Origin: JAPUME01 sp027294185
GTDB lineage: Bacteria; Acidobacteriota; Terriglobia; UBA7540; JAPUME01
NCBI GenBank assembly: GCA_963555835.3
Contig: CAUVWZ020000002.1
Span: 1,922,001-1,986,000 of the forward strand
Direction of reading: 5' to 3'
DNA length: 64,000 nucleotides
The position numbers were made by a program, and so were the translations under genes. The notes under the pieces were generated by a model. That model was not told the origin of the DNA. It saw only the letters and a program-made list of their open reading frames with translations, and did no database searches. Position 1 is the stretch's first letter. The number at the start of each line of letters is the position of its first letter. Of this stretch, positions 43,042 to 51,908 are shown one piece after another.

Positions 43042-43765
43042 CTCCCGGTCGATCGGCGAGTCCTTCCTGAAACTTGCTCAGATCGCTTCCGCGATAATGG
43101 TACGGGTAGACGATCCTGGGCCGGAAGGCGGCGACGCAGCCGGCCGCTTCCTCGGGAGTCATCGTATAAGGAAGATTCATGCAGACGAAGGCGACGTCAA
43201 CATTTTCCAGCGCCTTCATCTCAGGCGTGCAGGCGGTGTCGCCGGAGAAATACAACCGCTTGTCTCCCAGGGTCAGAACGTAGCCGTTTCCACGGCCCTT
43301 GTCGTGGAAGAGCGCGCCGGGGCGTGGTCCCCGAACCAGGTTGTACATGGGAACCGCTTCCACGTTGAATCCCGGCATCGATTTACCCTCCCCATTCCCG
43401 ATCACCTGCGCCTGGGAGACCGTTTCCGCCACCGCCGCCGGCGCCAGGACGAGAGTGGAAGGTTTGGTCAGTTTTTCCACCATGGCGGGGTCCATATGAT
43501 CTCCGTGAATATCGGTAATCAGGATTACATCCGCCTTCGGAAGCTCCGAGTAATCCCCCTGACTCCAGGGGTCGATGTGAAATACTTTTCCGCCGTACTG
43601 GATCATCACACTGCCGTGTCGGACCGGTGTGATTAGGATGTCCCCACCCGAGGCCTTGATCGTGTCAGCCCCCCGCGCCGGAGTCGCCCCCGCCGGCAGC
43701 AGGAAAGAACCTGCCAAAACCAGCGCCGCCCAAACAAATGTCAATCCTCCTGGTCCTGTCCGCAT
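43013..43765 (-). CDS. Exported metallo-beta-lactamase-fold hydrolase (UlaG-like)
   Basis: A 250-residue periplasmic protein; ATG 43765 follows AGGAGGGCG. Signal peptide 1-33 (WAALVLAGSFLLPAGATPARG). The MBL-fold metal motif reads TDIHGDHMD, with Asp where the first His of H-x-H-x-D-H usually sits, as seen in a subgroup of UlaG-like proteins; FSGDTACTPEM gives a further Asp and YPYHYRG the late His. Such proteins hydrolyse phosphodiesters or lactones; the substrate here is unknown. Its stop codon region overlaps a receiver remnant. Confidence 0.88.
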   Translation of the reverse strand: MRTGPGGLTFVWAALVLAGSFLLPAGATPARGADTIKASGGDILITPVRHGSVMIQYGGKVFHIDPWSQGDYSELPKADVILITDIHGDHMDPAMVEKLTKPSTLVLAPAAVAETVSQAQVIGNGEGKSMPGFNVEAVPMYNLVRGPRPGALFHDKGRGNGYVLTLGDKRLYFSGDTACTPEMKALENVDVAFVCMNLPYTMTPEEAAGCVAAFRPRIVYPYHYRGSDLSKFQEGLADRPGVEIRLREWY

Positions 43766-43810
43766 TGCGCCCTCCTGAATTGATTCATGTGATTCCGCGT
43801 GCATTCAACC

Positions 43811-43954
43811 TTATCGTTTCCTGGTTGTTTTCAGGCTTTCCACGCCGTCAAGCTCGAAGCTCGATACGCGGCGGGTCTTGATGTCCACCACGCGAATCCC
43901 GAATAGCTTGTCACGATCTCGGACCTTCTGGCAACCGCGATTCTGCTTTCCCAT
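43811..43954 (-). pseudogene. Short C-terminal-looking gene fragment
   Basis: A 47-codon frame from ATG 43954 containing LFGIRVVDIKTRRVSSFELDGVESL, which resembles one blade of a TolB/WD40-like propeller (beta strand, D-x-x-T-x-x). No complete gene surrounds it and no ribosome site is seen. It could be a remnant of a kinase-propeller or PD40 protein, or chance. Confidence 0.3.
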
Positions 43955-44136
43955 AGAAGAAAGAAATTTTGAGCTTCAGGGTGGGTCCCTTGCGGTGAAG
44001 TCAGGGGGCGCAGTTCTCGGGGTAACCGCTCCTGGGCGAATTTCTTTCACGCGAGTTTGAGGCTTTGGGGGCCAGGGAATAGAGCGGGCGAACCATCATC
44101 AAACCCTGACATGCATCGATACGCACCTAACTGTAG

Positions 44137-44155
44137 TTGTATCAATCATATACAA
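44137..44155. promoter_or_regulatory. Palindromic operator-like site upstream of the 44367 gene
   Basis: TTGTAT (44137-44142) and ATACAA (44150-44155) form an inverted repeat with a 7-base AT-rich spacer, in a locally AT-rich part of the 412-base gap between 43955 and 44366. No other content was seen in that gap. It resembles a dimeric repressor site; the distance to the gene (about 210 bases) is long. Confidence 0.25.
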
Positions 44156-44366
44156 TTCCTCATCATCCTGCGGCATGGGTGATTTCATCCAACCCCGGCC
44201 CCGATCCTACCCGCTGGTTTACCTCAGCCCCCAAAGTTGTGTTTCTCGCTGCATCCCTCCGAAACCATCTGTGGTTTCAATCATCTTAAGAGTATCGAAG
44301 GAATCCGAGGATGCTGAAGTCCGGTGAGTTGTGCATCCCGGTACCCGAACACTTTAGGAGGAAAAC

Positions 44367-44732
44367 ATGAGAAAGATCCTATTACAGAGCTTGGCCGTTC
44401 TTATGCTGGCATCGGCAACAGCGTTTGCAGCCTCGATTGAAGGCGAAATCGTGGACAGCCGTTGCCATCAGAGCATGGGCAAGCACGGCGCCGAGCACCA
44501 GATGTGCGGCCAGATGTGTTTGAACGGCGGCCTGCCTGCCGGTATCCTGACCAGCAGCGGGAAGTACTACACGCTGTTGGTTCAGGGTGCGGCTTTCGCG
44601 GACGTCGTCGGTCAGAAAGCACGCGTCGAAGGCAAGGTCGACGAGAAGAGCAGCACCATCGTCCCACTGAAGGTGGAAGTAAACAAGGGTGGTACCTGGA
44701 CGGCTGTTGCGTTGCCGGATCAGATGATGTAA
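44367..44732 (+). CDS. Small exported cysteine-containing protein
   Basis: A 121-residue protein with a clear signal peptide (MRKILLQSLAVLMLASATAFA) and ATG preceded by AGGAGGAAAAC. The mature part starts IEGEIVDSRCHQSMGKHG and has three cysteines and three histidines in its first 35 residues (C-H-x..H-x..H-x-M-C-x3-C), then a small beta domain with KARVEGKVDEKSSTIVPLKVEV, an OB-fold-like pattern. The Cys/His cluster could bind metal or form a disulfide. A perfect hairpin follows the gene, so it is monocistronic. Family not named. Confidence 0.8.
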   Translation: MRKILLQSLAVLMLASATAFAASIEGEIVDSRCHQSMGKHGAEHQMCGQMCLNGGLPAGILTSSGKYYTLLVQGAAFADVVGQKARVEGKVDEKSSTIVPLKVEVNKGGTWTAVALPDQMM

Positions 44733-44771
44733 TCAATGGTGTCATCCCTGGGCAGATGTGGGGCCCCGCAA

Positions 44772-44799
44772 GCCTGAGGGTAATGACTGACCCTCAGGC
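44772..44799 (+). terminator. Ten-base-pair hairpin after the small exported gene
   Basis: GCCTGAGGGT (44772-44781) pairs perfectly with ACCCTCAGGC (44790-44799) across an 8-base loop, 40 bases past the stop. No T-run follows, but the stem is long and GC-rich. Confidence 0.6.
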
Positions 44800-44904
44800 G
44801 CGTGCCAGGCGACTTTAGCCTGAAAACGTCACGTTCGCCGTTTGAGTGGTACCTTAGCGGTAAGCGTTGAAGTATGCCCGTCTCTCTCATGCATGAATAA
44901 CTTC

Positions 44905-44932
44905 TTGCACTTGTACGGGAATTGGCTATTCT
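44905..44932 (+). promoter_or_regulatory. Possible promoter of the cytochrome/MopB operon
   Basis: TTGCAC (44905-44910), 16-base spacer, TATTCT (44927-44932), about 70 bases before the cytochrome start. A second candidate, TTGACA at 44954-44959, has no convincing -10. Weak by consensus. Confidence 0.35.
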
Positions 44933-45012
44933 ATTCTTTCTTCGTAGTGAAACTTGACATTCGGCACAAGCCATCATTGAATCACCTAACCTGATTGGGA
45001 GGTTTAGCACTC

Positions 45013-45648
45013 TTGACGCGCCCCCCGGCCATAACGAAATTTTTAGCCCTGGGGGCTGTATTCGCCATCTTCCTGGCTGTTGCAGTCCCCGGCAGAAAAG
45101 CCTCCGGCCGGGAAGAGACAAGGCCCGCCGCTGAAAAGCCCGATCAGGACTCTCAACCTACTGACTCGACCGAATCTCCCGACCCCCAGAAAAGCTTTTG
45201 GGAGAGGTTCACCGGCCTGTTCCAAACTCCTGCACCACAGCAACCCATCGCCTACACCCATAAGAAGCATCTGGCAGTAGGGATGGAGTGCGCGAATTGC
45301 CATCAGTTCGCCGAAACCGGGCCGCAGGCGGGAATTCCTGGCGCGGATTTCTGTATGGTCTGCCACCAAGCCATCGCCACCGAATCTCCCGAGATTCAGA
45401 AGATGACCGCTCTGTGGAAGCAGGGCAAAGACATCCCCTGGGTGCGCGTGTACGGGTTCGAGAAGGAGGCCCACGTACGCTTCGACCATGCTCCCCACAT
45501 CCGCGCCAAGGTCGAATGCCAGACCTGCCACGGCGACATGACACAGGAGACGGTCGCTCGGGTACTGGTGAAGCACACCATGGGGTCGTGTATCGAATGC
45601 CACAAGCAGAAGGAAGCCAGCCTCGATTGCATGACGTGCCACTTCTAA
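45013..45648 (+). CDS. Pentaheme c-type cytochrome, ActA/cytochrome-c7-like
   Basis: A 211-residue membrane-anchored periplasmic electron carrier. Start TTG 45013 follows GGGAGG; an in-frame TTG at 44995 is inside that site. One N-terminal helix (about 8-25), a Pro/Glu-rich linker, then five CxxCH haem sites: CANCH, CMVCH, CQTCH, CIECH and CMTCH, with spare histidines (THKKH, FDHAPH, KHTMG) that can serve as distal ligands. First gene of a respiratory operon followed by MopB, FeS, NrfD and DUF3341 subunits. This order matches the front of alternative complex III operons. Confidence 0.93.
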   Translation: MTRPPAITKFLALGAVFAIFLAVAVPGRKASGREETRPAAEKPDQDSQPTDSTESPDPQKSFWERFTGLFQTPAPQQPIAYTHKKHLAVGMECANCHQFAETGPQAGIPGADFCMVCHQAIATESPEIQKMTALWKQGKDIPWVRVYGFEKEAHVRFDHAPHIRAKVECQTCHGDMTQETVARVLVKHTMGSCIECHKQKEASLDCMTCHF

Positions 45649-45699
45649 GATTAAGCGTGGCGTAAGGTTTTCGGCTTTCCTCGTCGCAATGGGAATTTT

Positions 45700-48006
45700 A
45701 TGGACCGAAGGAACTTTTTCAGAATATCGGCGATCACGGCGGGCGGCATCGCTCTTGAGAGTTGCGGCCACCCGGAGACGCAGCTCATACGCTTCCTCCC
45801 CGAGGATGAATTAACACCGGGTCAGGCAAGCTGGGCCACCAGCCTTTGCCGTCAATGCGAAGCGGGCTGCGGCGTGCTGGTTCGCCTGATGGACGGGGAG
45901 ATGGAAGTGGTTCGAAACGGCGAGCGGGGTCTGCTCGCGAGGAAGCTGGCCAAGAAACTGGAAGGAAACCCTGATCACCCCATCAACGGGGGCAAGCTAT
46001 GCGCTCGCGGCCAGGCGGGATTGCAGGTCACCTACAATCCGGACCGCATACGCGGTCCCCTGAAACGCTCCGGACCGCGCGGCTCGGGGCAGTATAACGA
46101 CATCGGCTGGGAGGAAGCCCTTGAGATACTGGAGGGCAATCTACGGAGCCTGCAACGGCAAAAACAGGAACGATCCCTGGCCTTTCTTTCCAGCCCCCTG
46201 CGGGGACAGCGGCGCGTGCTGGTCGACCGCTTCCTCGCCGCCTTCGGTTCAGCGGGTCGGGTCGAGTATGATTTCTTCGGTAACGGGATCCTGAGTCGCG
46301 CTAACGGGATCAGTTTCGACCGCGAAGCCCTGCCGACCTATGACATCGGCAACTGCAATTATCTGTTGAGCTTCGGCGCGGATTTCCTGGGCACCTGGCT
46401 TTCCCCGGTCTCGCAGGCCGCGGGCTTCGGCCAGATGCGCCAGGGGAGACCCGGCCGTCGCGGCAAGTTCGTTCAGGTGGAAGCCCGCATGACCCCTACC
46501 GGGGGCAAGGCCGACGAATGGGTTCCGCTCCGGCCGGGAACCGATGGCGTTCTGGCGCTGGGGATTGCTCACGTCATCATGACAGAGGGGCTCGCGCCTC
46601 CCGCTGCGGCAGGCCGGGCCGGTTCGGCTGTTGCGGAGTGGGACCAGGGACTTCCGGGCTACACCCCGGAAAAAGTCGAAGAGCTTACCGGAGTCAAGGC
46701 CGAGCGAATCGTGCGGCTGGCCCGCGAGATGGCATCGCACCTTCCCGCCGTGGTCATCATCGGCGGCCCGTCGCTCGCCCATACCAATGGATTGTTCCAT
46801 GCGCTCGCCGTCAATGCGCTGAATGCTCTCCTCGGAAGCGTTGGAACAACGGGGGGGATCCACTTCACTCCTGCGCCTCCCCTGGCGGCATTGCCACGAC
46901 TGCCACGGCGCTCCGGACGAGCGGCAGGCGGACCGAAATCGGCCAAGGAACTTGCCGACCAGGTCCTCTCTTCCAAGCCGTTTCCTATCAAGACTCTGCT
47001 GGTGGCGGAGGCGAACCCGGTCTTTTCCGCACCCGCTGCCTGGAAGCTCCGAGAAGCACTGGAACGAATTCCATTCATCGCCGGCTTCGGCTCGTTTATC
47101 GATGAGACAAGCTCGATGGCCGACCTGATTCTCCCCGACCATACCGCACTGGAATCCTGGCAGGAAGATGTTCCCGAGACCGGAACCACGCGGGCGACCG
47201 TCAGCCTGGCCGCGCCTGCCATGAAGCCGCTGTTCGACACGCGGGCCACGCCGGATGTCCTTTTGGGATTGGGGAAGCGACTCGGGGGGCGCGTTGAAGC
47301 CGCGCTCCCCTGGGAAAACTTCGAGGGGCTCTTGAAGGAAACCCTGGGAGGTTTGCTCTCCGAGGGTGAGGCATCCATTGAAGCCGATGATTTGAACGAG
47401 TTTTGGATGAAAGCCCAGGAGCAGGGCGGGTGGTGGAAACTCAGCGACGAGCCTCGAAGACAAACCCGGGCTTCCCGGCAGAGATTGGCAAGACAAAACC
47501 AGGTTGCGTTTGAAGAGGCAGAGTTCGACGGCAGTGAAGGCGATTTTCCTTTCTACTTCCTCCCCTACGCTTCCCAGGGGGCCGTTGACGGCAGGCACGC
47601 GAATCTCCCCTGGCTGCAGGAGATGCCGGAGCTGCTCTCAACCGTAAGATGGGGCTCCTGGCTCGAGATCAATCCTCACACAGCGGAACGGCTGGGCATT
47701 CAGGAAGGGGACCTGATCGCGGTCGAGTCTCCGCAGGGCATGGTGGAAGCTCCGGCCCTGATCTTCCCGGGAATCGCGCCCGACACGGTTGCCATGCCGG
47801 CGGGCCAGGGACACCAGAGCTACGGGCGATACGCCAGTGACCGCGGCGCGAATGCGGCTTCCCTGTTGGCTCCTCTCACGGAACCCGAGACCGGCTCGCA
47901 CGCCTGGGCCGCGACCCGTGTGAGGCTGGCGAAGCTGGGCAAGGGACGCTTGATCAAAGCCGCCGGTTCGCTTGAGGAAAGACCTGCGGAGAACTTCCCT
48001 CGATAG
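45700..48006 (+). CDS. Molybdopterin-oxidoreductase-family subunit (ActB1-like)
   Basis: A 768-residue periplasmic subunit with a Tat-type N-terminus (DRRNFFRISAITAGG), and a possible lipobox Cys in LESCG. The N-terminal 4Fe-4S site is visible: C-x2-C-x3-C in LCRQCEAGCG and the fourth Cys in GGKLCARGQAG. The MopB body follows: VPLRPGTDGVLALG, SSMADLILPDHTALESW, and C-terminal domain LEINPHTAERLGIQEGDLIAVES. In alternative complex III this subunit has lost molybdenum. No clear metal-ligand Cys is seen in the usual place, so redox transfer without Mo is possible. Separate from its FeS partner. Confidence 0.92.
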   Translation: MDRRNFFRISAITAGGIALESCGHPETQLIRFLPEDELTPGQASWATSLCRQCEAGCGVLVRLMDGEMEVVRNGERGLLARKLAKKLEGNPDHPINGGKLCARGQAGLQVTYNPDRIRGPLKRSGPRGSGQYNDIGWEEALEILEGNLRSLQRQKQERSLAFLSSPLRGQRRVLVDRFLAAFGSAGRVEYDFFGNGILSRANGISFDREALPTYDIGNCNYLLSFGADFLGTWLSPVSQAAGFGQMRQGRPGRRGKFVQVEARMTPTGGKADEWVPLRPGTDGVLALGIAHVIMTEGLAPPAAAGRAGSAVAEWDQGLPGYTPEKVEELTGVKAERIVRLAREMASHLPAVVIIGGPSLAHTNGLFHALAVNALNALLGSVGTTGGIHFTPAPPLAALPRLPRRSGRAAGGPKSAKELADQVLSSKPFPIKTLLVAEANPVFSAPAAWKLREALERIPFIAGFGSFIDETSSMADLILPDHTALESWQEDVPETGTTRATVSLAAPAMKPLFDTRATPDVLLGLGKRLGGRVEAALPWENFEGLLKETLGGLLSEGEASIEADDLNEFWMKAQEQGGWWKLSDEPRRQTRASRQRLARQNQVAFEEAEFDGSEGDFPFYFLPYASQGAVDGRHANLPWLQEMPELLSTVRWGSWLEINPHTAERLGIQEGDLIAVESPQGMVEAPALIFPGIAPDTVAMPAGQGHQSYGRYASDRGANAASLLAPLTEPETGSHAWAATRVRLAKLGKGRLIKAAGSLEERPAENFPR

Positions 48007-48032
48007 CATGAAAGGGTAAATGGTAGGCAGAA

Positions 48033-48788
48033 ATGGCGGAAAAAGAAAAAGTCGATCAGGAGCAAGGGGCGACGAGCCAACGGACCCACCAGTGGGGCAT
48101 GGTAGTCGATGAAGACCGCTGCACGGGCTGCCAGGCCTGCGTCATCGCCTGTCAGGCGGAAAACAATGTCCCGACCGTGGGAGAAGAGGAATCCGCCAAA
48201 GGCCGGGTGCTCTCCTGGATTCGCATTGAAAGATACTGGGAGGGCGAATGGCCCGACGTGCGGGTGAAATACGTTCCGGTATTTTGCCAGCAATGCGACG
48301 CCGCACCCTGCGAGCCGGTCTGTCCCACCTACGCGAGTTACCAGACCTCGGAAGGTTTGAACGCGCAGGTCTACAACCGTTGCGTCGGCACACGCTATTG
48401 CGCCAACGCCTGCCCCTACACGGTTCGGGTCTTCAACTGGTTTGAACCTCAGTGGGAGACTCCGCTCGATTTGCAACTGAACCCCGACGTCTCCCTGCGC
48501 GAAAGCGGCGTGATGGAGAAGTGCACCTTCTGCAACCAGCGCATCAAAGCCGCCAAGCAGAAGGCTGCCACTGAAAACAGAGAATTGAAGGACGGGGAGT
48601 TCAACCCTGCCTGTGTTCAATCCTGCCCGTCACGGGCCATGGTCTTCGGCGACCTTGCCGACCCTCAGAGCGAAGTCTCACGTCTTGCCCGCAGCGCGCG
48701 GGGACACAAATTGTTGGAAGAGTTGGGCACACTACCGCGTGTGACCTATCTTAAGGGCGACCACTGGCATGGCGATGGAAACGCCTGA
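48033..48788 (+). CDS. Four-cluster ferredoxin subunit (NrfC/ActB2-like)
   Basis: A 251-residue iron-sulfur protein. Cysteine motifs: CTGCQACVIAC (48-58 in DNA order near residue 28), CQQCDAAPCEPVCP, CVGTRYCANACP, and CTFCNQRI with late CVQSCPSRAM, giving ligands for up to four 4Fe-4S clusters. No Tat signal is seen, so it probably rides out of the cell bound to the MopB subunit. Its end overlaps the NrfD gene by 20 bases. It links the MopB and NrfD subunits electrically. Confidence 0.94.
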   Translation: MAEKEKVDQEQGATSQRTHQWGMVVDEDRCTGCQACVIACQAENNVPTVGEEESAKGRVLSWIRIERYWEGEWPDVRVKYVPVFCQQCDAAPCEPVCPTYASYQTSEGLNAQVYNRCVGTRYCANACPYTVRVFNWFEPQWETPLDLQLNPDVSLRESGVMEKCTFCNQRIKAAKQKAATENRELKDGEFNPACVQSCPSRAMVFGDLADPQSEVSRLARSARGHKLLEELGTLPRVTYLKGDHWHGDGNA

Positions 48789-50121
48789 AAAAATCAACCA
48801 GGACCTTCTGCGGCCCATCCTGAAAGCCTCGCCCCGCTACTTTGCAGCGGTGACGTTTTTCGCGCTCGTCGTTGGGGCCGCGCTCGGAGCCTGGGCCTAC
48901 CAGATTAAAACGGGGATGGGTGTGGCCGGCATCAACAACCCGGTCTTTTGGGGTTTCTATATCATCAACTTCGTCTTCTGGATCGGCCTGAGCCACGCCG
49001 GAACGTTGATCTCCGCCATTCTTCGTCTTACAAACGCCACCTGGCGCCGTCCGATCACCCGTTGCGCGGAAGTGATCACCGTCTTTGCCCTCTCCATCGG
49101 CGCGCTTTTCCCCCTGATTCACCTGGGCCGGGTTGAGAAATTCTACTGGCTGCTGCCCTACCCGAGCGAGCGCGGCCTCTGGCCGAATTTCCGCTCCGCG
49201 CTGTTGTGGGATGCGATGGCCATCACGACTTATCTCGTCGGAAGCGTCGCCTTTCTGCTGCTGCCGATTATTCCCGACTTTGCGCTGATTCGTGACCGTG
49301 TCACCGGCTGGCGTCGGAGTCTCTACTCGGCCCTCTCACTCGGCTGGCGCGGCACGGCGAAACAGTGGCACCGGCTGGAACTCGCCATGCACATCCTGGC
49401 CGTGGTGATCATCCCGGTGGCCGTCTCGGTCCACACCGTCGTCTCCTGGGACTTTGCCATGGCTCCGGTGCCGATGTGGAACACGGCCATCTTCGGCCCC
49501 TACTTCGTCTGCGGCGCTATCTTCAGCGGCATTGCGGCCCTGATCGTGGCCATGTATTTCATCCGCAAGCTGATGCATCTGGAAAACTACCTGCAGCCGA
49601 TTCACTTTGAGAATATGGGGAAGCTGCTGCTGACCCTGTCGCTTCTGTGGCTCTACTTCATCTTCGCCGAACACCTGACGACCTGGTACAACAACGAACC
49701 GAGCGAGATGGCGGTCTTCTGGTCCAGGATTCGAGGCCGTTACGCCCCGTTATTCTGGGGCATGGTGGCCTGCAACTTCGTCATTCCCTTTCCGATTCTT
49801 GCCATTCGGCAACTCCGGACCATTACCGGAACCATGATCGCTTCCCTGTTCGTGATTGTAGGAATGTGGCTGGAGCGTTTCCTGATCGTCGTGCCCTCGC
49901 TCTCCTTCAAGCACCTTCCCTATGCCTGGGGCGACTACCGGCCTTCGTGGGTGGAGATTACGATCCTGGCGGGCACCTTCGCTGCCATGATTCTGCTCTA
50001 CCTGCTCTTCTCGAAGCTCGTCCCGATCATCTCCATCTGGGAGTTGAAGGGAAGCCCGCAGGCGCAGGGCAGACCCGCGCCTGCGGAAAACTTTCAGGAG
50101 GAACCCCTCCGGCAGAGTTAA
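48769..50121 (+). CDS. NrfD/PsrC-like integral membrane quinol subunit (ActC-like)
   Basis: A 450-residue membrane protein with about ten helices that oxidises or reduces quinones and may take part in proton movement. Seen: ISHAGTLISAILRL in helix 2 (the conserved His region, here LSHAGT), LPYPSERGLWPNFRSALLWD, HTVVSWDFAMAPVPMWN, and HLTTWYNNEPSE. Length and motifs fit the ActC/ActF subtype over the shorter PsrC. Starts inside the FeS gene (ATG 48769 or 48775). The operon has only one NrfD copy, where canonical alternative complex III has two. Confidence 0.93.
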   Translation: MAMETPEKINQDLLRPILKASPRYFAAVTFFALVVGAALGAWAYQIKTGMGVAGINNPVFWGFYIINFVFWIGLSHAGTLISAILRLTNATWRRPITRCAEVITVFALSIGALFPLIHLGRVEKFYWLLPYPSERGLWPNFRSALLWDAMAITTYLVGSVAFLLLPIIPDFALIRDRVTGWRRSLYSALSLGWRGTAKQWHRLELAMHILAVVIIPVAVSVHTVVSWDFAMAPVPMWNTAIFGPYFVCGAIFSGIAALIVAMYFIRKLMHLENYLQPIHFENMGKLLLTLSLLWLYFIFAEHLTTWYNNEPSEMAVFWSRIRGRYAPLFWGMVACNFVIPFPILAIRQLRTITGTMIASLFVIVGMWLERFLIVVPSLSFKHLPYAWGDYRPSWVEITILAGTFAAMILLYLLFSKLVPIISIWELKGSPQAQGRPAPAENFQEEPLRQS

Positions 50122-50147
50122 CCGCTCAGGAGGGAAGGCTTATTGCA

Positions 50148-50693
50148 ATGAGCAACCAGGACGCCATCTACGGACTTTTCCCGGACCGCGAACGGGCGGA
50201 GGGTGCGGTGCGCAGGCTGCTTCGCGAAGGAGTGGAGGAAGACGCCGTGGAGTTGATCTCACCCGTACCGATGGAAGACCCGACATTGCTTCCGAAACGG
50301 AAAAAGAGTTGGATGCCGTGGCTGGCGGTTGTGGGAGGGATATGCGGTGGGCTGGGGGCAACGTTGCTCGTCACCGGGACTCAGCGCGCCTACCCCATTC
50401 CCACCGGCAAGATGCCCATCGTCACCACCTGGGCCAACGGTGTGGTGGTGTTTGAGCTGATGATGTTGGGGGTGATCGTAACCACGCTCCTGGTCCTGTT
50501 CGTTACCGCCGGGCTGGGGACATGGAAGCCCGCTCTCTACGACCCCGCCGTTTCGGACGGAAAATTTCTGGTGGCCATCGTTGACCCGCCGGTGCGGGAC
50601 CGCTCCAGGCTCGAGGTTCTGCTTCGCCAATCAGGAAGCGACCAGATCAAGAGTCCGGTCCCGGAAGCCTTCGAAGGCGACTCCCAGCAATAA
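50148..50693 (+). CDS. DUF3341 membrane subunit (ActD-like)
   Basis: A 181-residue protein with start ATG 50148 after GGAGGGAAGG. N-terminal ferredoxin-like part AIYGLFPDRERAEGAVRRLLREG, two membrane helices (about 61-81 and 102-126) and C-terminal half SDGKFLVAIVDPP. This is the ActD/DUF3341 pattern, which in alternative complex III binds beside ActC. The reading frame is open far upstream inside the NrfD gene, but that part is not coding. No ActE or ActF gene follows. Confidence 0.9.
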   Translation: MSNQDAIYGLFPDRERAEGAVRRLLREGVEEDAVELISPVPMEDPTLLPKRKKSWMPWLAVVGGICGGLGATLLVTGTQRAYPIPTGKMPIVTTWANGVVVFELMMLGVIVTTLLVLFVTAGLGTWKPALYDPAVSDGKFLVAIVDPPVRDRSRLEVLLRQSGSDQIKSPVPEAFEGDSQQ

Positions 50694-50881
50694 TGACGCT
50701 TCCTACGCCGCTCAGAGTTCCCCTCGCCCGTGTGAAATCAACAGTTACAGGAACCTTCGGTTGCCCGCCTCGATGCGGAATATGGTAACATGCCGCAGAA
50801 GCAGCCGGGAGTTGCTGCCCAATCTCCTCCGAGAGAAAAGGGCGGCTCCGCGCTGCCATCGGAAGATAGGTAACGTAATTC

Positions 50882-51850
50882 ATGCCACGAACCCGGAGAA
50901 CAGAAGCTGAGCCTGCGACCTCAACCTCAACCTCACCCTCGACCCTGATCACGGCCCAGGGTCTGATATTCCTGGCAAAGTCATTCTTTCTGGCCATCGG
51001 GGCGAGTTTGATCGTCCTGTTGATCCTGGCCGGGGTGCTGGTTTACACGATTTCAAAAAAGCGGAATACTCAGGAGTCAGTAAACCCAGGCACCTATCTG
51101 GTCACGAAATACGTTCCTCTGAATTTCAAGGGGCCACAGGGAAATGAGCACGAGGGTTGGCTCCTTCTGGGTCTTCCCGGCGCGCCTGCTGTCATCCTTT
51201 GCCACGGGTACGACTCCAATCGGGCGGAGGTTCTCTCGCAGGGCTTCCTGCTTCAACAGAACCACTTCAACGTTTTTATTTTCAACTTCCATTCCAAGGA
51301 AAGCAACAAGTTGAGCAGCCTGGGAGTCCGCGAGAAGGATATCCTTCTGGCGGCGGTTCAAGCGGTGACCAAGCAGGACAAGGTCAATCCCAACCGCGTC
51401 GGGGTTTGGGGGGTTTCCGTGGGGGGATACGCGGCGCTGGCGGCTGCCGAGGAATCCGATCTCATTGCGGCCCTGGCCATCGATTCGGTTTATGCGGAGC
51501 CTCGTCAGTTCATGGAGGCTCAAATCGATCATTATCTGGGCGGGTCGAGCGCCATCTTTCGGTTTCTTGCCGACCTCCAGTTTCGATTGCTGAACCTCAC
51601 GACCGACTCGCTCAATATTGAAGAAAATCTCGAAAGCCTGGGAGACCGGCCAAAATTCTTCCTTTCCGGACGCGACGTTCCCGCCCTGGCAGCTTTGACT
51701 CAGGAAATTCACGACGCCGCGCCGGACCCCAAGCAGATCCTGATACTCGAGCGGTCACGCACATCCATCCTTATCGGGAACCCCAAATCGGAATACGAAA
51801 ACCAGATTCTGAATTTCTTCCTTCAAAACCTCCCTCTTCGTGCCAATTAA
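50882..51850 (+). CDS. Membrane-anchored alpha/beta hydrolase
   Basis: A 322-residue serine-hydrolase-fold protein. After a polar Thr/Ser-rich leader it has one helix (about 37-60), then ILCHGYDSNRAE (oxyanion HG), nucleophile Ser in WGVSVGGYAAL (G-x-S-x-G), and an Asp in FLSGRDVPAL. The usual catalytic His near the C-terminus is not evident (SRTSILIGN occupies its place), so activity is doubtful. Resembles the YqkD/BAAT-like group of extracytoplasmic hydrolases. Confidence 0.85.
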   Translation: MPRTRRTEAEPATSTSTSPSTLITAQGLIFLAKSFFLAIGASLIVLLILAGVLVYTISKKRNTQESVNPGTYLVTKYVPLNFKGPQGNEHEGWLLLGLPGAPAVILCHGYDSNRAEVLSQGFLLQQNHFNVFIFNFHSKESNKLSSLGVREKDILLAAVQAVTKQDKVNPNRVGVWGVSVGGYAALAAAEESDLIAALAIDSVYAEPRQFMEAQIDHYLGGSSAIFRFLADLQFRLLNLTTDSLNIEENLESLGDRPKFFLSGRDVPALAALTQEIHDAAPDPKQILILERSRTSILIGNPKSEYENQILNFFLQNLPLRAN

Positions 51851-51908
51851 GTCCTCTCGCGGGGACTCGAGAGACAGCCCGGGTTTGACGAAACCAGGCA
51901 TCCCCTCT

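Noticed and set aside
46249..47598. A 449-codon open frame on the minus strand
   Set aside because: It lies antisense to the MopB gene, which has clear motifs throughout; long antisense frames are expected in GC-rich genes with strong third-position bias.
49647..50147. Upstream extension of the DUF3341 frame
   Set aside because: It overlaps the NrfD gene out of frame; the ribosome site and conserved N-terminus place the start at 50148.
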